Source of the DNA: Paraburkholderia fungorum
GTDB taxonomy: Bacteria; Pseudomonadota; Gammaproteobacteria; Burkholderiales; Burkholderiaceae
DNA length: 64,000 bases
Assembly: GCF_003610895.1 (NCBI RefSeq)
Contig: NZ_MCAS01000015.1
Span: 1 to 64,000, forward strand
Reading direction: 5' to 3'
Shown: positions 1 through 8,428 of the stretch, piece after piece
Layout of the letters: each line of letters opens with the position of its first letter
Position numbering within the stretch: the stretch's first letter is position 1
Notes under the pieces: model-generated
What the model saw: the letters and a program-made list of their open reading frames with translations, nothing else
What the model was told of the DNA's origin: nothing
Database searches by the model: none
Translations under genes and position numbers: made by a program

Positions 1-1170
1 CGGACCAAGCCGCACGTGAACGTCGGCACGATCGGTCACGTTGACCACGGCAAGACCACGCTGACGGCAGCGATCACGACGGTGCTGACCAAGAAGTTTG
101 GCGGCGAAGCGAAGGCATACGACCAGATCGACGCGGCGCCGGAAGAAAAGGCACGTGGTATCACGATCAACACGGCACACGTCGAGTACGAAACGGCTAA
201 CCGCCACTACGCACACGTCGACTGCCCGGGCCACGCTGACTATGTGAAGAACATGATCACGGGCGCAGCGCAGATGGACGGCGCGATCCTGGTGTGCTCG
301 GCAGCAGACGGCCCGATGCCGCAAACGCGTGAGCACATCCTGCTGGCGCGTCAGGTTGGCGTTCCGTACATCATCGTGTTCCTGAACAAGTGCGACATGG
401 TGGACGACGCTGAGCTGCTGGAGCTCGTGGAGATGGAAGTTCGCGAACTTCTGTCGAAGTACGACTTCCCGGGCGACGACACGCCGATCATCAAGGGTTC
501 GGCCAAGCTGGCGCTGGAAGGCGACACGGGCGAGCTGGGCGAAGTGGCGATCATGAACCTGGCCGACGCGCTGGACACGTACATCCCGACGCCGGAGCGC
601 GCAGTTGACGGTGCGTTCCTGATGCCGGTGGAAGACGTGTTCTCGATCTCGGGTCGCGGCACGGTGGTGACGGGTCGCGTTGAGCGCGGCGTGGTGAAGG
701 TCGGCGAAGAAATCGAAATCGTCGGTATCAAGCCGACGGTGAAGACGACGTGCACGGGCGTGGAAATGTTCCGCAAGCTGCTCGACCAGGGTCAGGCCGG
801 CGACAACGTGGGTATCCTGCTGCGCGGCACGAAGCGTGAAGACGTGGAGCGTGGCCAGGTTCTGGCGAAGCCGGGTTCGATCAACCCGCACACGCATTTC
901 ACGGCAGAAGTGTACGTGCTGAGCAAGGACGAAGGCGGCCGCCACACGCCGTTCTTCAACAACTATCGTCCGCAGTTCTACTTCCGTACGACGGACGTGA
1001 CGGGCTCGATCGAGTTGCCGAAGGACAAGGAAATGGTCATGCCGGGCGACAACGTGTCGATCACGGTGAAGCTGATCAACCCGATCGCGATGGAAGAAGG
1101 TCTGCGCTTCGCAATCCGCGAAGGCGGCCGTACGGTCGGCGCAGGTGTGGTTGCTAAGATTCTCGAGTAA
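1..1170 (+). CDS. tuf: Elongation factor Tu (5'-truncated by window edge)
   Basis: EF-Tu carries aminoacyl-tRNA to the ribosomal A site as a GTP complex. The window opens inside the gene: 389 codons remain of the usual 396, so only about seven N-terminal residues are missing. Visible are the P-loop GHVDHGKT, the effector region RGITINTAHVEY, the nucleotide-binding motifs DCPGH and NKCD, and beta-barrel domains 2 and 3 up to the end VVAKILE. It lies just before rpsJ, as at the str/S10 junction of beta-proteobacteria. Many relatives carry two nearly identical tuf copies; which copy this is cannot be told here. Confidence 0.98.
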   Translation, partial: RTKPHVNVGTIGHVDHGKTTLTAAITTVLTKKFGGEAKAYDQIDAAPEEKARGITINTAHVEYETANRHYAHVDCPGHADYVKNMITGAAQMDGAILVCSAADGPMPQTREHILLARQVGVPYIIVFLNKCDMVDDAELLELVEMEVRELLSKYDFPGDDTPIIKGSAKLALEGDTGELGEVAIMNLADALDTYIPTPERAVDGAFLMPVEDVFSISGRGTVVTGRVERGVVKVGEEIEIVGIKPTVKTTCTGVEMFRKLLDQGQAGDNVGILLRGTKREDVERGQVLAKPGSINPHTHFTAEVYVLSKDEGGRHTPFFNNYRPQFYFRTTDVTGSIELPKDKEMVMPGDNVSITVKLINPIAMEEGLRFAIREGGRTVGAGVVAKILE

Positions 1171-1204
1171 AATCGAGGGTTGAACTTGCAGTAAGTGGTG
1201 CCCG

Positions 1205-1250
1205 GAGCCGGGCGCCAACCCACAGTGGGTGCCCGGCTCTACGTTCTTTT
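1205..1250 (+). terminator. Hairpin between tuf and rpsJ (terminator or attenuator)
   Basis: A perfect 9-bp stem (GAGCCGGGC at 1205-1213 pairs with GCCCGGCTC at 1231-1239) encloses an inner CCCAC/GTGGG pairing. It is followed only by a weak T-rich stretch, TTCTTTT. It separates the translation-factor gene from the S10 operon. It could be a full terminator, a partial one, or a processing site. Confidence 0.6.
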
Positions 1251-1296
1251 ACTATCTGGCGGCGCAATACCGCCTCGCTCTTTCCAAGGAATTGTC

Positions 1297-1608
1297 ATGC
1301 AGAACCAGAAAATCCGCATTCGCCTGAAGGCTTTCGACTATCGCCTGATCGATCAATCGGCAGCTGAAATCGTCGACACGGCAAAGCGGACTGGCGCAAT
1401 CGTTCGTGGTCCGGTGCCCCTGCCGACCCGCATTCAACGTTTCGACATCCTGCGTTCGCCGCACGTCAACAAGACGTCGCGCGATCAGCTCGAAATCCGT
1501 ACGCACCAACGTCTGATGGACATCGTCGACCCGACGGACAAGACCGTTGACGCACTGATGAAGCTGGACCTGCCGGCTGGCGTGGACGTGGAAATCAAGC
1601 TCCAATAA
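1297..1608 (+). CDS. rpsJ: 30S ribosomal protein S10
   Basis: S10 belongs to the 30S head and also partners NusB in transcription antitermination. The 103-residue product (MQNQKIRIRLKAFDYRLIDQ to VDVEIKLQ) has the normal family length. The ATG at 1297 is preceded at a good distance by AAGGAA (1286-1291), so the longer upstream reading frame is not used. Unlike the E. coli layout, rpsJ is separated from rplC by 201 bp holding a palindrome and a strong promoter. Confidence 0.98.
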   Translation: MQNQKIRIRLKAFDYRLIDQSAAEIVDTAKRTGAIVRGPVPLPTRIQRFDILRSPHVNKTSRDQLEIRTHQRLMDIVDPTDKTVDALMKLDLPAGVDVEIKLQ

Positions 1609-1619
1609 GGCTCCCAGCG

Positions 1620-1641
1620 GTTGTCTGGCATGCCAGACAAC
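1620..1641. repeat. 22-bp perfect palindrome downstream of rpsJ
   Basis: Positions 1620-1630 and 1631-1641 are exact reverse complements (arm GTTGTCTGGCA). As RNA this forms an 11-bp hairpin with almost no loop. No T tract follows, so it is not a classical terminator. It could be an operator for a dimeric regulator acting on the promoter 20 bp downstream, or a 3'-end stabiliser for rpsJ mRNA. Confidence 0.6.
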
Positions 1642-1658
1642 GCTAAGTCATTGATTGC

Positions 1659-1687
1659 TTGCAGAAAACGAAAAGCCTCGCTATAAT
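1659..1687 (+). promoter_or_regulatory. Sigma70 promoter of the rplC operon
   Basis: TTGCAG at 1659-1664 and a consensus TATAAT at 1682-1687 are spaced by exactly 17 bp. Transcription should start near 1694. The -10 lies inside an interrupted inverted repeat (AAAAGCC at 1671-1677, GGCTTTT at 1692-1698). About 110 bp of leader precede rplC, room for r-protein feedback control of the kind known for L4 in the S10 operon, though no L4 site can be identified by eye. Confidence 0.8.
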
Positions 1688-1809
1688 AGTGGGCTTTTCG
1701 CGCATTTGCGCAAAAAAGTCGGTGTCCAGCAGCGTGATTTCGCGCCTGAAACGGCACCGGCATTTTGTAAATTAGCCCCGACCAATCGCAGTCGGGAATG
1801 GAGAAAACG

Positions 1810-2469
1810 ATGAGCCTTGGACTCGTAGGTCGCAAGGTTGGCATGACCCGTATCTTCACGGCAGAAGGGGATTCGATTCCCGTTACCGTGCTGGACGTGT
1901 CCGACAACCGCGTGACGCAGATCAAGACTGTTGAAACCGACGGCTATACCGCCGTGCAGGTTGCATTCGGTACGCGCCGTGCATCGCGTGTGACGAAGCC
2001 GTTGGCCGGTCATCTCGCCAAAGCCGGTGTTCAAGCCGGTGAAATCCTCAAAGAATTCCAGATCGATGCTGCCAAGGCTGCCGAGTTGTCGAACGGCACC
2101 GTGGTCGGTCCCGACCTGTTCGAAGTAGGCCAGAAGGTCGACGTGCAAGGCGTGTCGATCGGTAAGGGCTACGCCGGTACTATCAAGCGTTACAACTTCG
2201 CATCCGGCCGTGCATCGCACGGTAACTCGCGCTCGCACAACGTGCCGGGTTCGATCGGTATGGCGCAGGATCCGGGTCGTGTTTTCCCGGGTAAGCGCAT
2301 GACCGGTCACATGGGTGACGATACGGTAACCGTGCAAAACCTCGAAATCGCTCGTATCGACGCTGACCGCAAGCTGTTGCTGGTCAAGGGCGCCGTTCCG
2401 GGTGCGAAGGGTGGCAAGGTATTCGTTACGCCGGCCGTGAAGACGCGTGCCGTGAAAGGAGCGAAATAA
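1810..2469 (+). CDS. rplC: 50S ribosomal protein L3
   Basis: L3 is an early 23S rRNA assembly protein whose extension reaches the peptidyl-transferase centre. The product is 219 residues, starting MSLGLVGRKVGMTRIF. The ATG at 1810 has GGAG at 1800-1803; an upstream ATG at 1798 would add four residues and has no ribosome-binding site. The conserved Gln-containing segment GSIGMAQDPGRVFPGKRM is present. It is the first gene behind the internal promoter, and its stop overlaps the rplD start by one base. Confidence 0.98.
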   Translation: MSLGLVGRKVGMTRIFTAEGDSIPVTVLDVSDNRVTQIKTVETDGYTAVQVAFGTRRASRVTKPLAGHLAKAGVQAGEILKEFQIDAAKAAELSNGTVVGPDLFEVGQKVDVQGVSIGKGYAGTIKRYNFASGRASHGNSRSHNVPGSIGMAQDPGRVFPGKRMTGHMGDDTVTVQNLEIARIDADRKLLLVKGAVPGAKGGKVFVTPAVKTRAVKGAK

Positions 2470-3089
2470 TGGAACTTAAGCTCCTGAATGCCAATGGTCA
2501 GGAAGGTGCAGGCGTTAGCGCGTCGGACGTAGTGTTCGGTCGCGATTACAACGAAGCCCTGATTCACCAGGTCGTGGTGGCGTATCAAGCGAATGCCCGT
2601 AGCGGTAACCGCGCGCAGAAGGACCGTGAGCAAGTCAAGCACACGACCAAGAAGCCGTGGCGCCAGAAGGGTACGGGCCGCGCCCGTGCCGGTATGTCGT
2701 CGAGCCCGTTGTGGCGCGGCGGTGGCCGGATCTTCCCGAATTCGCCGGAAGAAAACTTTTCGCACAAGGTCAACAAGAAGATGCATCGCGCAGGTCTCTG
2801 CTCGATCTTCTCGCAGCTGGCCCGCGAAGGCCGCATCTCGGTGGTCGACGAGCTGACGCTCGAAGCGCCGAAGACGAAGCTGCTGGCCGAAAAATTCAAG
2901 GCGATGGGTCTCGACTCCGTGCTGGTGATTACCGACACGGTTGACGAAAACCTGTACCTCGCGTCGCGCAACCTCGCCCATGTGGCAGTTGTCGAGCCGC
3001 GTTACGCCGACCCGCTGTCGCTGATCTACTTCAAGAAGATCCTGATCACGAAGGCTGCGGTCGCCCAGATCGAGGAGTTGCTGTCATGA
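2469..3089 (+). CDS. rplD: 50S ribosomal protein L4
   Basis: L4 binds 23S rRNA domain I and lines the exit tunnel; in E. coli it also represses its own operon. The product is 206 residues with the long internal loop rich in basic and Gly residues (KKPWRQKGTGRARAG) that reaches into the tunnel. It is coupled to rplC (one-base overlap) and to rplW (ATGA overlap at 3086-3089). Confidence 0.98.
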   Translation: MELKLLNANGQEGAGVSASDVVFGRDYNEALIHQVVVAYQANARSGNRAQKDREQVKHTTKKPWRQKGTGRARAGMSSSPLWRGGGRIFPNSPEENFSHKVNKKMHRAGLCSIFSQLAREGRISVVDELTLEAPKTKLLAEKFKAMGLDSVLVITDTVDENLYLASRNLAHVAVVEPRYADPLSLIYFKKILITKAAVAQIEELLS

Positions 3090-3400
3090 GCGAGATTCGC
3101 AAGAACGATCATCGTTTGATGCAGGTCCTGCTCGCGCCGGTGATCTCCGAAAAGGCGACGCTGGTGGCCGACAAGAACGAGCAAGTTGTGTTCGAAGTCG
3201 CGCCCGATGCCACGAAGCAGGAAGTGAAAGCTGCAGTCGAGCTGCTGTTCAAGGTGGAAGTCAATTCCGTCAACGTGCTGGTCTCGAAGGGCAAAGCCAA
3301 GCGCTTTGGCCGCTTCATGGGCAAGCGCAAGGACGTGAAGAAGGCGTACGTCTGCCTGAAGCCCGGCCAGGAAATCAACTTTGAAGCGGAGGCCAAGTAA
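3086..3400 (+). CDS. rplW: 50S ribosomal protein L23
   Basis: L23 sits at the tunnel exit and docks trigger factor and SRP. The product is 104 residues (MSEIRKNDHRLMQVLLAPVI...), normal for the family, with the typical VISEKATLVAD motif and the basic loop KGKAKRFGRFMGKR. It overlaps rplD by 4 bases and is followed 2 bases later by rplB, indicating co-translation. Confidence 0.98.
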   Translation: MSEIRKNDHRLMQVLLAPVISEKATLVADKNEQVVFEVAPDATKQEVKAAVELLFKVEVNSVNVLVSKGKAKRFGRFMGKRKDVKKAYVCLKPGQEINFEAEAK

Positions 3401-3402
3401 TC

Positions 3403-4230
3403 ATGGCAATCGTTAAAGTTAAGCCGACTTCGCCGGGTCGCCGTGCGATGGTCAAAGTGGTCAACAAGGATCTGCATAAGGGCAAGCCGTTCGCACCGCT
3501 GCTCGATTCGCAATCCACGACCGCCGGCCGTAACAACAACGGCCACATCACCACGCGCCATAAGGGTGGTGGTCATAAGCATCACTACCGTGTCGTTGAT
3601 TTCCGTCGCAACAAGGACGGCATTCCGGCAAAGGTCGAGCGTCTTGAGTACGATCCGAACCGTAGCGCGAACATCGCGCTGGTTCTGTACGCAGACGGCG
3701 AGCGCAAGTACATCATCGCTCCGAAGGGTTTGACGGTTGGTCAGCAACTGATGTCGGGTTCGGAAGCTCCGATCCGCTCGGGTAACACGCTGCCGATCCG
3801 CAATATCCCGGTCGGTACGACGATTCACTGCATCGAAATGTTGCCGGGCAAGGGCGCGCAAATGGCGCGTTCGGCTGGCACGTCGGCGATGTTGCTGGCT
3901 CGTGAAGGCATCTACGCACAGGTCCGCCTGCGCTCGGGTGAAATCCGCCGCGTTCACGTTGAATGCCGCGCGACGATTGGTGAAGTTGGCAACGAAGAGC
4001 ATAGCCTCCGTCAAATCGGTAAGGCTGGCGCGAATCGCTGGCGCGGTATCCGCCCGACGGTGCGTGGCGTTGCAATGAACCCGGTCGATCACCCGCACGG
4101 CGGTGGTGAAGGCAAGACGGCTGCAGGTCGCGATCCGGTGAGCCCGTGGGGCACGCCTGCTAAGGGTTATCGCACCCGCAGCAACAAGCGCACGACGAGC
4201 ATGATCGTCCAGCGCCGTCACAAGCGTTAA
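3403..4230 (+). CDS. rplB: 50S ribosomal protein L2
   Basis: L2 is a core 23S rRNA-binding protein needed for subunit association and peptidyl transfer. The product is 275 residues with the N-terminal stretch KPTSPGRRAMVKV, the RNA-binding OB-like and SH3-like domains, and the C-terminal signature MNPVDHPHGGGEGK containing the conserved histidine near the peptidyl-transferase centre. Gene order rplW-rplB-rpsS is canonical. Confidence 0.98.
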   Translation: MAIVKVKPTSPGRRAMVKVVNKDLHKGKPFAPLLDSQSTTAGRNNNGHITTRHKGGGHKHHYRVVDFRRNKDGIPAKVERLEYDPNRSANIALVLYADGERKYIIAPKGLTVGQQLMSGSEAPIRSGNTLPIRNIPVGTTIHCIEMLPGKGAQMARSAGTSAMLLAREGIYAQVRLRSGEIRRVHVECRATIGEVGNEEHSLRQIGKAGANRWRGIRPTVRGVAMNPVDHPHGGGEGKTAAGRDPVSPWGTPAKGYRTRSNKRTTSMIVQRRHKR

Positions 4231-4240
4231 GGAGTAGGCA

Positions 4241-4516
4241 ATGGCACGTTCTGTAAAAAAAGGTCCGTTCTGCGACGCCCATTTGCTGAAGAAAGTTGAG
4301 TCGGCAGCCGCTGCGCGTGACAAGAAGCCGATCAAAACTTGGTCGCGTCGTTCGACGATTCTGCCGGATTTCATCGGTTTGACGATTGCTGTGCACAACG
4401 GCCGTCAACACGTTCCGGTGTACATCTCGGAAAACATGGTCGGCCACAAGCTTGGCGAGTTTGCATTGACCCGGACGTTCAAGGGTCACGCAGCCGACAA
4501 GAAGGCTAAGAAATAA
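4241..4516 (+). CDS. rpsS: 30S ribosomal protein S19
   Basis: S19 forms a complex with S13 in the 30S head and contacts the B1 bridge. The 91-residue product begins MARSVKKGPFCDAHL and contains the family signature around FIGLTIAVHNGRQHVPV and GHKLGEFALTRTFKGH. GGAG at 4231-4234 directly follows the rplB stop and serves this start. Confidence 0.98.
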   Translation: MARSVKKGPFCDAHLLKKVESAAAARDKKPIKTWSRRSTILPDFIGLTIAVHNGRQHVPVYISENMVGHKLGEFALTRTFKGHAADKKAKK

Positions 4517-4526
4517 GGGGCTCATG

Positions 4527-4856
4527 ATGGAAGTGAAAGCAATTCATCGCGGTGCCCGCATCTCGGCGCAGAAAACGCGCCTTGTGGCTGACCAGATCCG
4601 CGGTTTGCCGGTCGACAAGGCGCTGAACGTTCTGACGTTCTCGCCGAAGAAGGCTGCGGGAATCGTGAAAAAGGTCGTCCTGTCGGCGATCGCGAATGCG
4701 GAGCATAACGAAGGCGCCGATATCGACGAGCTCAAGGTAACGAGCATCATGGTCGACAAGGCTGCATCGCTCAAGCGTTTCACTGCGCGCGCTAAAGGCC
4801 GCGGTAACCGCATCGAGAAGCAATCCTGTCACATCACTGTGACGGTCGGGAATTAA
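4527..4856 (+). CDS. rplV: 50S ribosomal protein L22
   Basis: L22 spans all 23S domains, and its beta-hairpin lines the exit tunnel. The product is 109 residues (MEVKAIHRGARISAQKTRLV...). Two adjacent ATGs exist at 4524 and 4527; the AAGGGG at 4515-4520 is better spaced (6 nt) for 4527, the start usual in relatives. The tunnel loop is RFTARAKGRGNRI. Confidence 0.97.
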   Translation: MEVKAIHRGARISAQKTRLVADQIRGLPVDKALNVLTFSPKKAAGIVKKVVLSAIANAEHNEGADIDELKVTSIMVDKAASLKRFTARAKGRGNRIEKQSCHITVTVGN

Positions 4857-4867
4857 GGGGTCATACG

Positions 4868-5674
4868 ATGGGACAGAAAATTCATCCGACTGGCTTCCGT
4901 TTGGCCGTCAGCCGCAATTGGGCGTCGCGTTGGTACGCGAACAACAACAATTTCGCGGCGATGTTGCAGGAAGACATCGGTGTTCGTGAATACCTGAAGA
5001 AGAAGCTGAAAAACGCTTCGGTTGGTCGCGTCGTTATCGAGCGTCCGGCGAAAAACGCGCGCATCACGATTTATAGCTCGCGTCCGGGTGTCGTCATCGG
5101 TAAGAAGGGCGAGGATATCGAACTGTTGAAGTCGGAATTGCAACGCCGCATGGGCGTTCCGGTCCACGTCAACATCGAAGAAATCCGCAAGCCGGAAACC
5201 GATGCGCAACTGATCGCGGATTCGATCACGCAACAACTCGAGCGCCGGATTATGTTCCGCCGCGCGATGAAGCGTGCGATGCAAAACGCAATGCGTCTGG
5301 GTGCTCAAGGCATCAAGATCATGAGCGCTGGCCGCCTGAACGGTATCGAAATCGCTCGTACGGAATGGTATCGCGAAGGTCGCGTGCCCCTTCATACGCT
5401 GCGTGCTGATATCGACTACGCAACTTCGGAAGCGAAGACGACGTACGGCATCATTGGCGTGAAGGTGTGGGTCTACAAGGGCGATACGCTCGGCCGCAAT
5501 GACGCACCGGTGGTTGAAGAAGTCGCCGAAGAAAAGCGTCCGCGCCGCAACGCACGTCCGGGTGGCGATCGCCGTCCGCGTCGTGATGGTGAGGGTGGTG
5601 GCCCGGCAGGTGCACGCCGTGGCGCTCCTCGTCGTGCTGGCGGTGCCGGCGGCGACGGGAAGACTGGAGAATAA
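4868..5674 (+). CDS. rpsC: 30S ribosomal protein S3
   Basis: S3 is at the mRNA entry pore and takes part in helicase activity. The product is 268 residues. The KH domain is seen at about 40-110 with the signature [12 protein letters not shown], followed by the C-terminal S3 domain. The tail after about residue 215 is low complexity (Arg/Gly/Ala/Pro), longer than in E. coli (233 residues) but common in Burkholderiaceae. It is followed 2 bases later by rplP. Confidence 0.98.
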
Positions 5675-5676
5675 CG

Positions 5677-6093
5677 ATGCTGCAACCGAAACGCAGAAAG
5701 TATCGCAAAGAGCAGAAGGGTCGTAACACCGGTATCGCTACCCGCGGCAACGCGGTGTCGTTCGGTGAATTCGGCCTGAAGGCTATCGGTCGTGGTCGCT
5801 TGACCGCGCGCCAGATTGAAGCGGCACGTCGTGCAATGACGCGTCACATCAAGCGTGGTGGCCGCATCTGGATCCGCATCTTCCCGGACAAGCCGATCTC
5901 GCACAAGCCGGCTGAAGTACGTATGGGTAACGGTAAAGGTAACCCTGAGTACTACGTCGCAGAGATTCAACCGGGCAAGATGCTGTACGAAATGGACGGC
6001 GTAACCGAAGAACTGGCACGCGAAGCGTTCCGTCTGGCTGCAGCTAAGCTGCCGCTTAAGACGACGTTTATCGTGCGTCAGCTCGGCGCCTAA
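5677..6093 (+). CDS. rplP: 50S ribosomal protein L16
   Basis: L16 organises the A-site region of the 50S subunit. The 138-residue product ([19 protein letters not shown]...) has the [21 protein letters not shown] signature region and the normal length. Its Shine-Dalgarno GGAG lies within the last codons of rpsC, so translation is probably coupled. Confidence 0.98.
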
Positions 6094-6103
6094 GGAGCAA
6101 ATG

Positions 6104-6298
6104 ATGAAGGCTTCCGAACTTCACCAGAAAGATCAGGCCGCGCTCAACAAGGAGCTGTCGGACCTGTTGAAGGCGCAATTCGGCCTGCGCATGCAACTCG
6201 CGACCCAGCAGCTCACGAACACGAGCCAGCTGAAGAAGGTTCGTCGCGACATCGCACGTGTGCGGACCGTCCTGACTGAGAAGGCGAACCAGAAATGA
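6104..6298 (+). CDS. rpmC: 50S ribosomal protein L29
   Basis: L29 lies at the tunnel exit next to L23 and helps dock trigger factor. It is a small two-helix protein of 64 residues starting [15 protein letters not shown] second in-frame ATG at 6101 is only 3 nt from the GGAG at 6094-6097, while 6104 is spaced by 6, so 6104 is preferred. It overlaps rpsQ by 4 bases (ATGA). Confidence 0.96.
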
Positions 6299-6567
6299 AC
6301 GATAGCGTAAAAACCTCGCTCAAGCGGACGCTGGTCGGCAAGGTCGTCAGCAACAAGATGGACAAGACGGTCACCGTGCTGGTTGAGCACCGCGTGAAGC
6401 ACCCGATCTACGGCAAGTACGTTGTGCGTTCGAAGAAGTACCACGCGCACGACGATGCGAACACGTACAACGAGGGTGACCTCGTTGAAATCCAGGAAAC
6501 GCGTCCGATTTCGAAGACGAAAGCTTGGGTTGTGGCTCGCCTGGTCGAGGCTGCTCGCGTCATCTGA
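6295..6567 (+). CDS. rpsQ: 30S ribosomal protein S17
   Basis: S17 is a primary 16S rRNA-binding protein with an OB fold. The 90-residue product contains [18 protein letters not shown] and the conserved [15 protein letters not shown] stretch. It is the last gene before a 290-bp gap that splits the S10 and spc groups. Confidence 0.98.
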
Positions 6568-6611
6568 CGCCGCAAAGTTGTAGAAGTAATTGAAATCGCA
6601 GTAAGTTTCGC

Positions 6612-6639
6612 TTGCAAGACCGGGATTATATGATATGAT
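6612..6639 (+). promoter_or_regulatory. Candidate promoter of the spc group
   Basis: TTGCAA (6612-6617) and TATGAT (6634-6639) are 16 bp apart. They lie in the 290-bp gap between rpsQ and rplN, in an unusually A/T-rich patch for this chromosome. Transcription would start near 6646, leaving a leader of about 210 nt before rplN. The rest of the gap (6640-6857) holds no convincing ORF on either strand. Confidence 0.6.
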
Positions 6640-6857
6640 CTCGGTCTTCCCTCTTTTATGGGAGCCCCGTCGCGGGCGAAGTTGGTGGGGGAAGCGGTTC
6701 GGGCGCCAGTCTGTACCGAAGGATTCACCGGATTGCGATGGCGGGTTTCGTTTGCCGTCGCTGCTGTTCATACCCAAGCAGCCGATTGGCTGACGGGACC
6801 AAGACTGACCGGGTACGCCATGGTGGTGTGACCGGATTAAGTTGGGAAAGATAAACC

Positions 6858-7226
6858 ATGATCCAGACCGAAACTCGGCTTGAAGTGGCCGACAACACCG
6901 GTGCGCGTGAAGTCATGTGCATCAAGGTTCTCGGCGGCTCGAAGCGTCGTTATGCCAGCATTGGCGACATCATCAAGGTGACCGTCAAAGAAGCAACGCC
7001 GCGCGGGCGCGTGAAGAAAGGCGAAATTTACAACGCCGTGGTGGTTCGCACCGCCAAGGGCGTGCGCCGTCAGGACGGCTCGCTGATCAAGTTCGACGGC
7101 AATGCTGCAGTGCTGTTGAATGCCAAGCTCGAACCTATTGGCACCCGTATTTTCGGGCCTGTTACGCGCGAGTTGCGCAGCGAACGATTCATGAAGATCG
7201 TTTCGTTGGCACCTGAAGTGCTGTAA
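6858..7226 (+). CDS. rplN: 50S ribosomal protein L14
   Basis: L14 forms intersubunit bridges and is the docking site of the silencing factor RsfS. The 122-residue product begins MIQTETRLEVADNTGAREVM, the family hallmark, with normal length and a C-terminal ELRSERFMKIVSLAPEVL. It is the first gene after the internal promoter region; rplX follows 9 bases later. Confidence 0.98.
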   Translation: MIQTETRLEVADNTGAREVMCIKVLGGSKRRYASIGDIIKVTVKEATPRGRVKKGEIYNAVVVRTAKGVRRQDGSLIKFDGNAAVLLNAKLEPIGTRIFGPVTRELRSERFMKIVSLAPEVL

Positions 7227-7235
7227 GGAGTCGCG

Positions 7236-7544
7236 ATGAACAAGATTCGCAAAGGTGACGAAGTTATCGTCATCACCGGCAAAGACAAAGGCAAGCGCGG
7301 CGTCGTGCTGTCCGTTGGCGAAGGCAAAGTGATTGTCGAGGGTATCAACCTCGTCAAGAAGCACGTCAAGCCGAACCCGATGAAGGGTACGACGGGCGGT
7401 GTGGAAGCCAAGACGATGCCGCTGCAAATTTCGAACGTCGCATTGGTCGACGCGAATGGCAAGGCGTCGCGTGTAGGCATCAAGGTCGAAGGAGACAAGA
7501 AAGTCCGTTTCCTTAAGACGACCGGTGCTGAGCTGAGCGCCTGA
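7236..7544 (+). CDS. rplX: 50S ribosomal protein L24
   Basis: L24 starts 50S assembly and sits at the tunnel exit. It is 102 residues, with the KOW motif near the N terminus (KGDEVIVITGKDKGKRGVV). GGAG lies ahead of the ATG in the short rplN-rplX gap. Confidence 0.98.
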   Translation: MNKIRKGDEVIVITGKDKGKRGVVLSVGEGKVIVEGINLVKKHVKPNPMKGTTGGVEAKTMPLQISNVALVDANGKASRVGIKVEGDKKVRFLKTTGAELSA

Positions 7545-7561
7545 CGCTGCGGAGTAAAAAA

Positions 7562-8101
7562 ATGGCTCGTTTGCAAGAGTTTTACAAAGAGAAGGTTGTA
7601 CCCGGCCTCATCGAGAAGTTCGGTTACAAGTCCGTGATGGAAGTGCCGCGCATCACCAAGATCACCCTGAACATGGGCCTTGGCGAAGCGGTTGCTGACA
7701 AGAAGATCATCGAGAACGCCGTTGGCGACCTGACGAAGATCGCAGGCCAGAAGCCGGTGATCACGAAGGCACGCAAGGCAATCGCTGGCTTCAAGATCCG
7801 TCAGGGCTATCCGATCGGTGCCATGGTCACGTTGCGTGGTCAGGCAATGTACGAATTTCTGGACCGTTTCGTGACGGTTGCGCTCCCGCGTGTGCGCGAC
7901 TTCCGTGGCGTGTCGGGTCGTGCGTTCGATGGTCGCGGCAACTACAACATCGGTGTGAAAGAGCAGATCATTTTCCCCGAAATCGACTACGACAAGATCG
8001 ACGCACTGCGTGGGCTGAACATCAGCATCACGACAACTGCGAAGACCGACGACGAAGCAAAGGCTCTGCTCGCCAGCTTCAAGTTCCCGTTCAGAAACTG
8101 A
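7562..8101 (+). CDS. rplE: 50S ribosomal protein L5
   Basis: L5 binds 5S rRNA and contacts the P-site tRNA and S13. It is 179 residues with the N-terminal ARLQEFYKEKVVPGL, the signature PRITKITLNMGLGEA and the tRNA-contacting loop RDFRGVSGRAFDGRGNYNIG. It has the standard position between rplX and rpsN. Confidence 0.98.
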   Translation: MARLQEFYKEKVVPGLIEKFGYKSVMEVPRITKITLNMGLGEAVADKKIIENAVGDLTKIAGQKPVITKARKAIAGFKIRQGYPIGAMVTLRGQAMYEFLDRFVTVALPRVRDFRGVSGRAFDGRGNYNIGVKEQIIFPEIDYDKIDALRGLNISITTTAKTDDEAKALLASFKFPFRN

Positions 8102-8108
8102 GGTTACC

Positions 8109-8414
8109 GTGGCTAAACTGGCACTGATCGAACGTGAAAAGAAGCGTGCTCGCCTGGCCGCTAAGTACGCTCCCAAGCGTGCTGAGCTGAAAGCGATCAT
8201 CGGCGATATGAGCAAGTCGGACGAAGAGCATTACGCAGCACGTCTGGAACTGCAACAACTGCCGCGCAACTCTAACCCGACCCGCAAGCGCAATCGTTGC
8301 GCAATTACCGGTCGCCCGCGTGGCACGTTCCGTAAATTCGGGCTGGCGCGTAACAAGATTCGCGAAATCGCGTTCCGCGGCGAGATCCCTGGCCTGACCA
8401 AGGCGAGCTGGTAA
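8109..8414 (+). CDS. rpsN: 30S ribosomal protein S14, long zinc-free form
   Basis: S14 is a 30S head protein. At 101 residues it is the long form without the CxxC zinc ribbon of short S14 proteins; only one Cys is visible. The signature is RNRCAITGRPRGTFRKFGLARNK. The start is GTG at 8109, 7 bases after rplE. Confidence 0.97.
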   Translation: MAKLALIEREKKRARLAAKYAPKRAELKAIIGDMSKSDEEHYAARLELQQLPRNSNPTRKRNRCAITGRPRGTFRKFGLARNKIREIAFRGEIPGLTKASW

Positions 8415-8428
8415 TAGGAGAAACGTAA

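Noticed and set aside
3109..4398. A 429-codon - strand frame over rplW/rplB
   Set aside because: It is a shadow of the ribosomal genes, without start signal or protein features.
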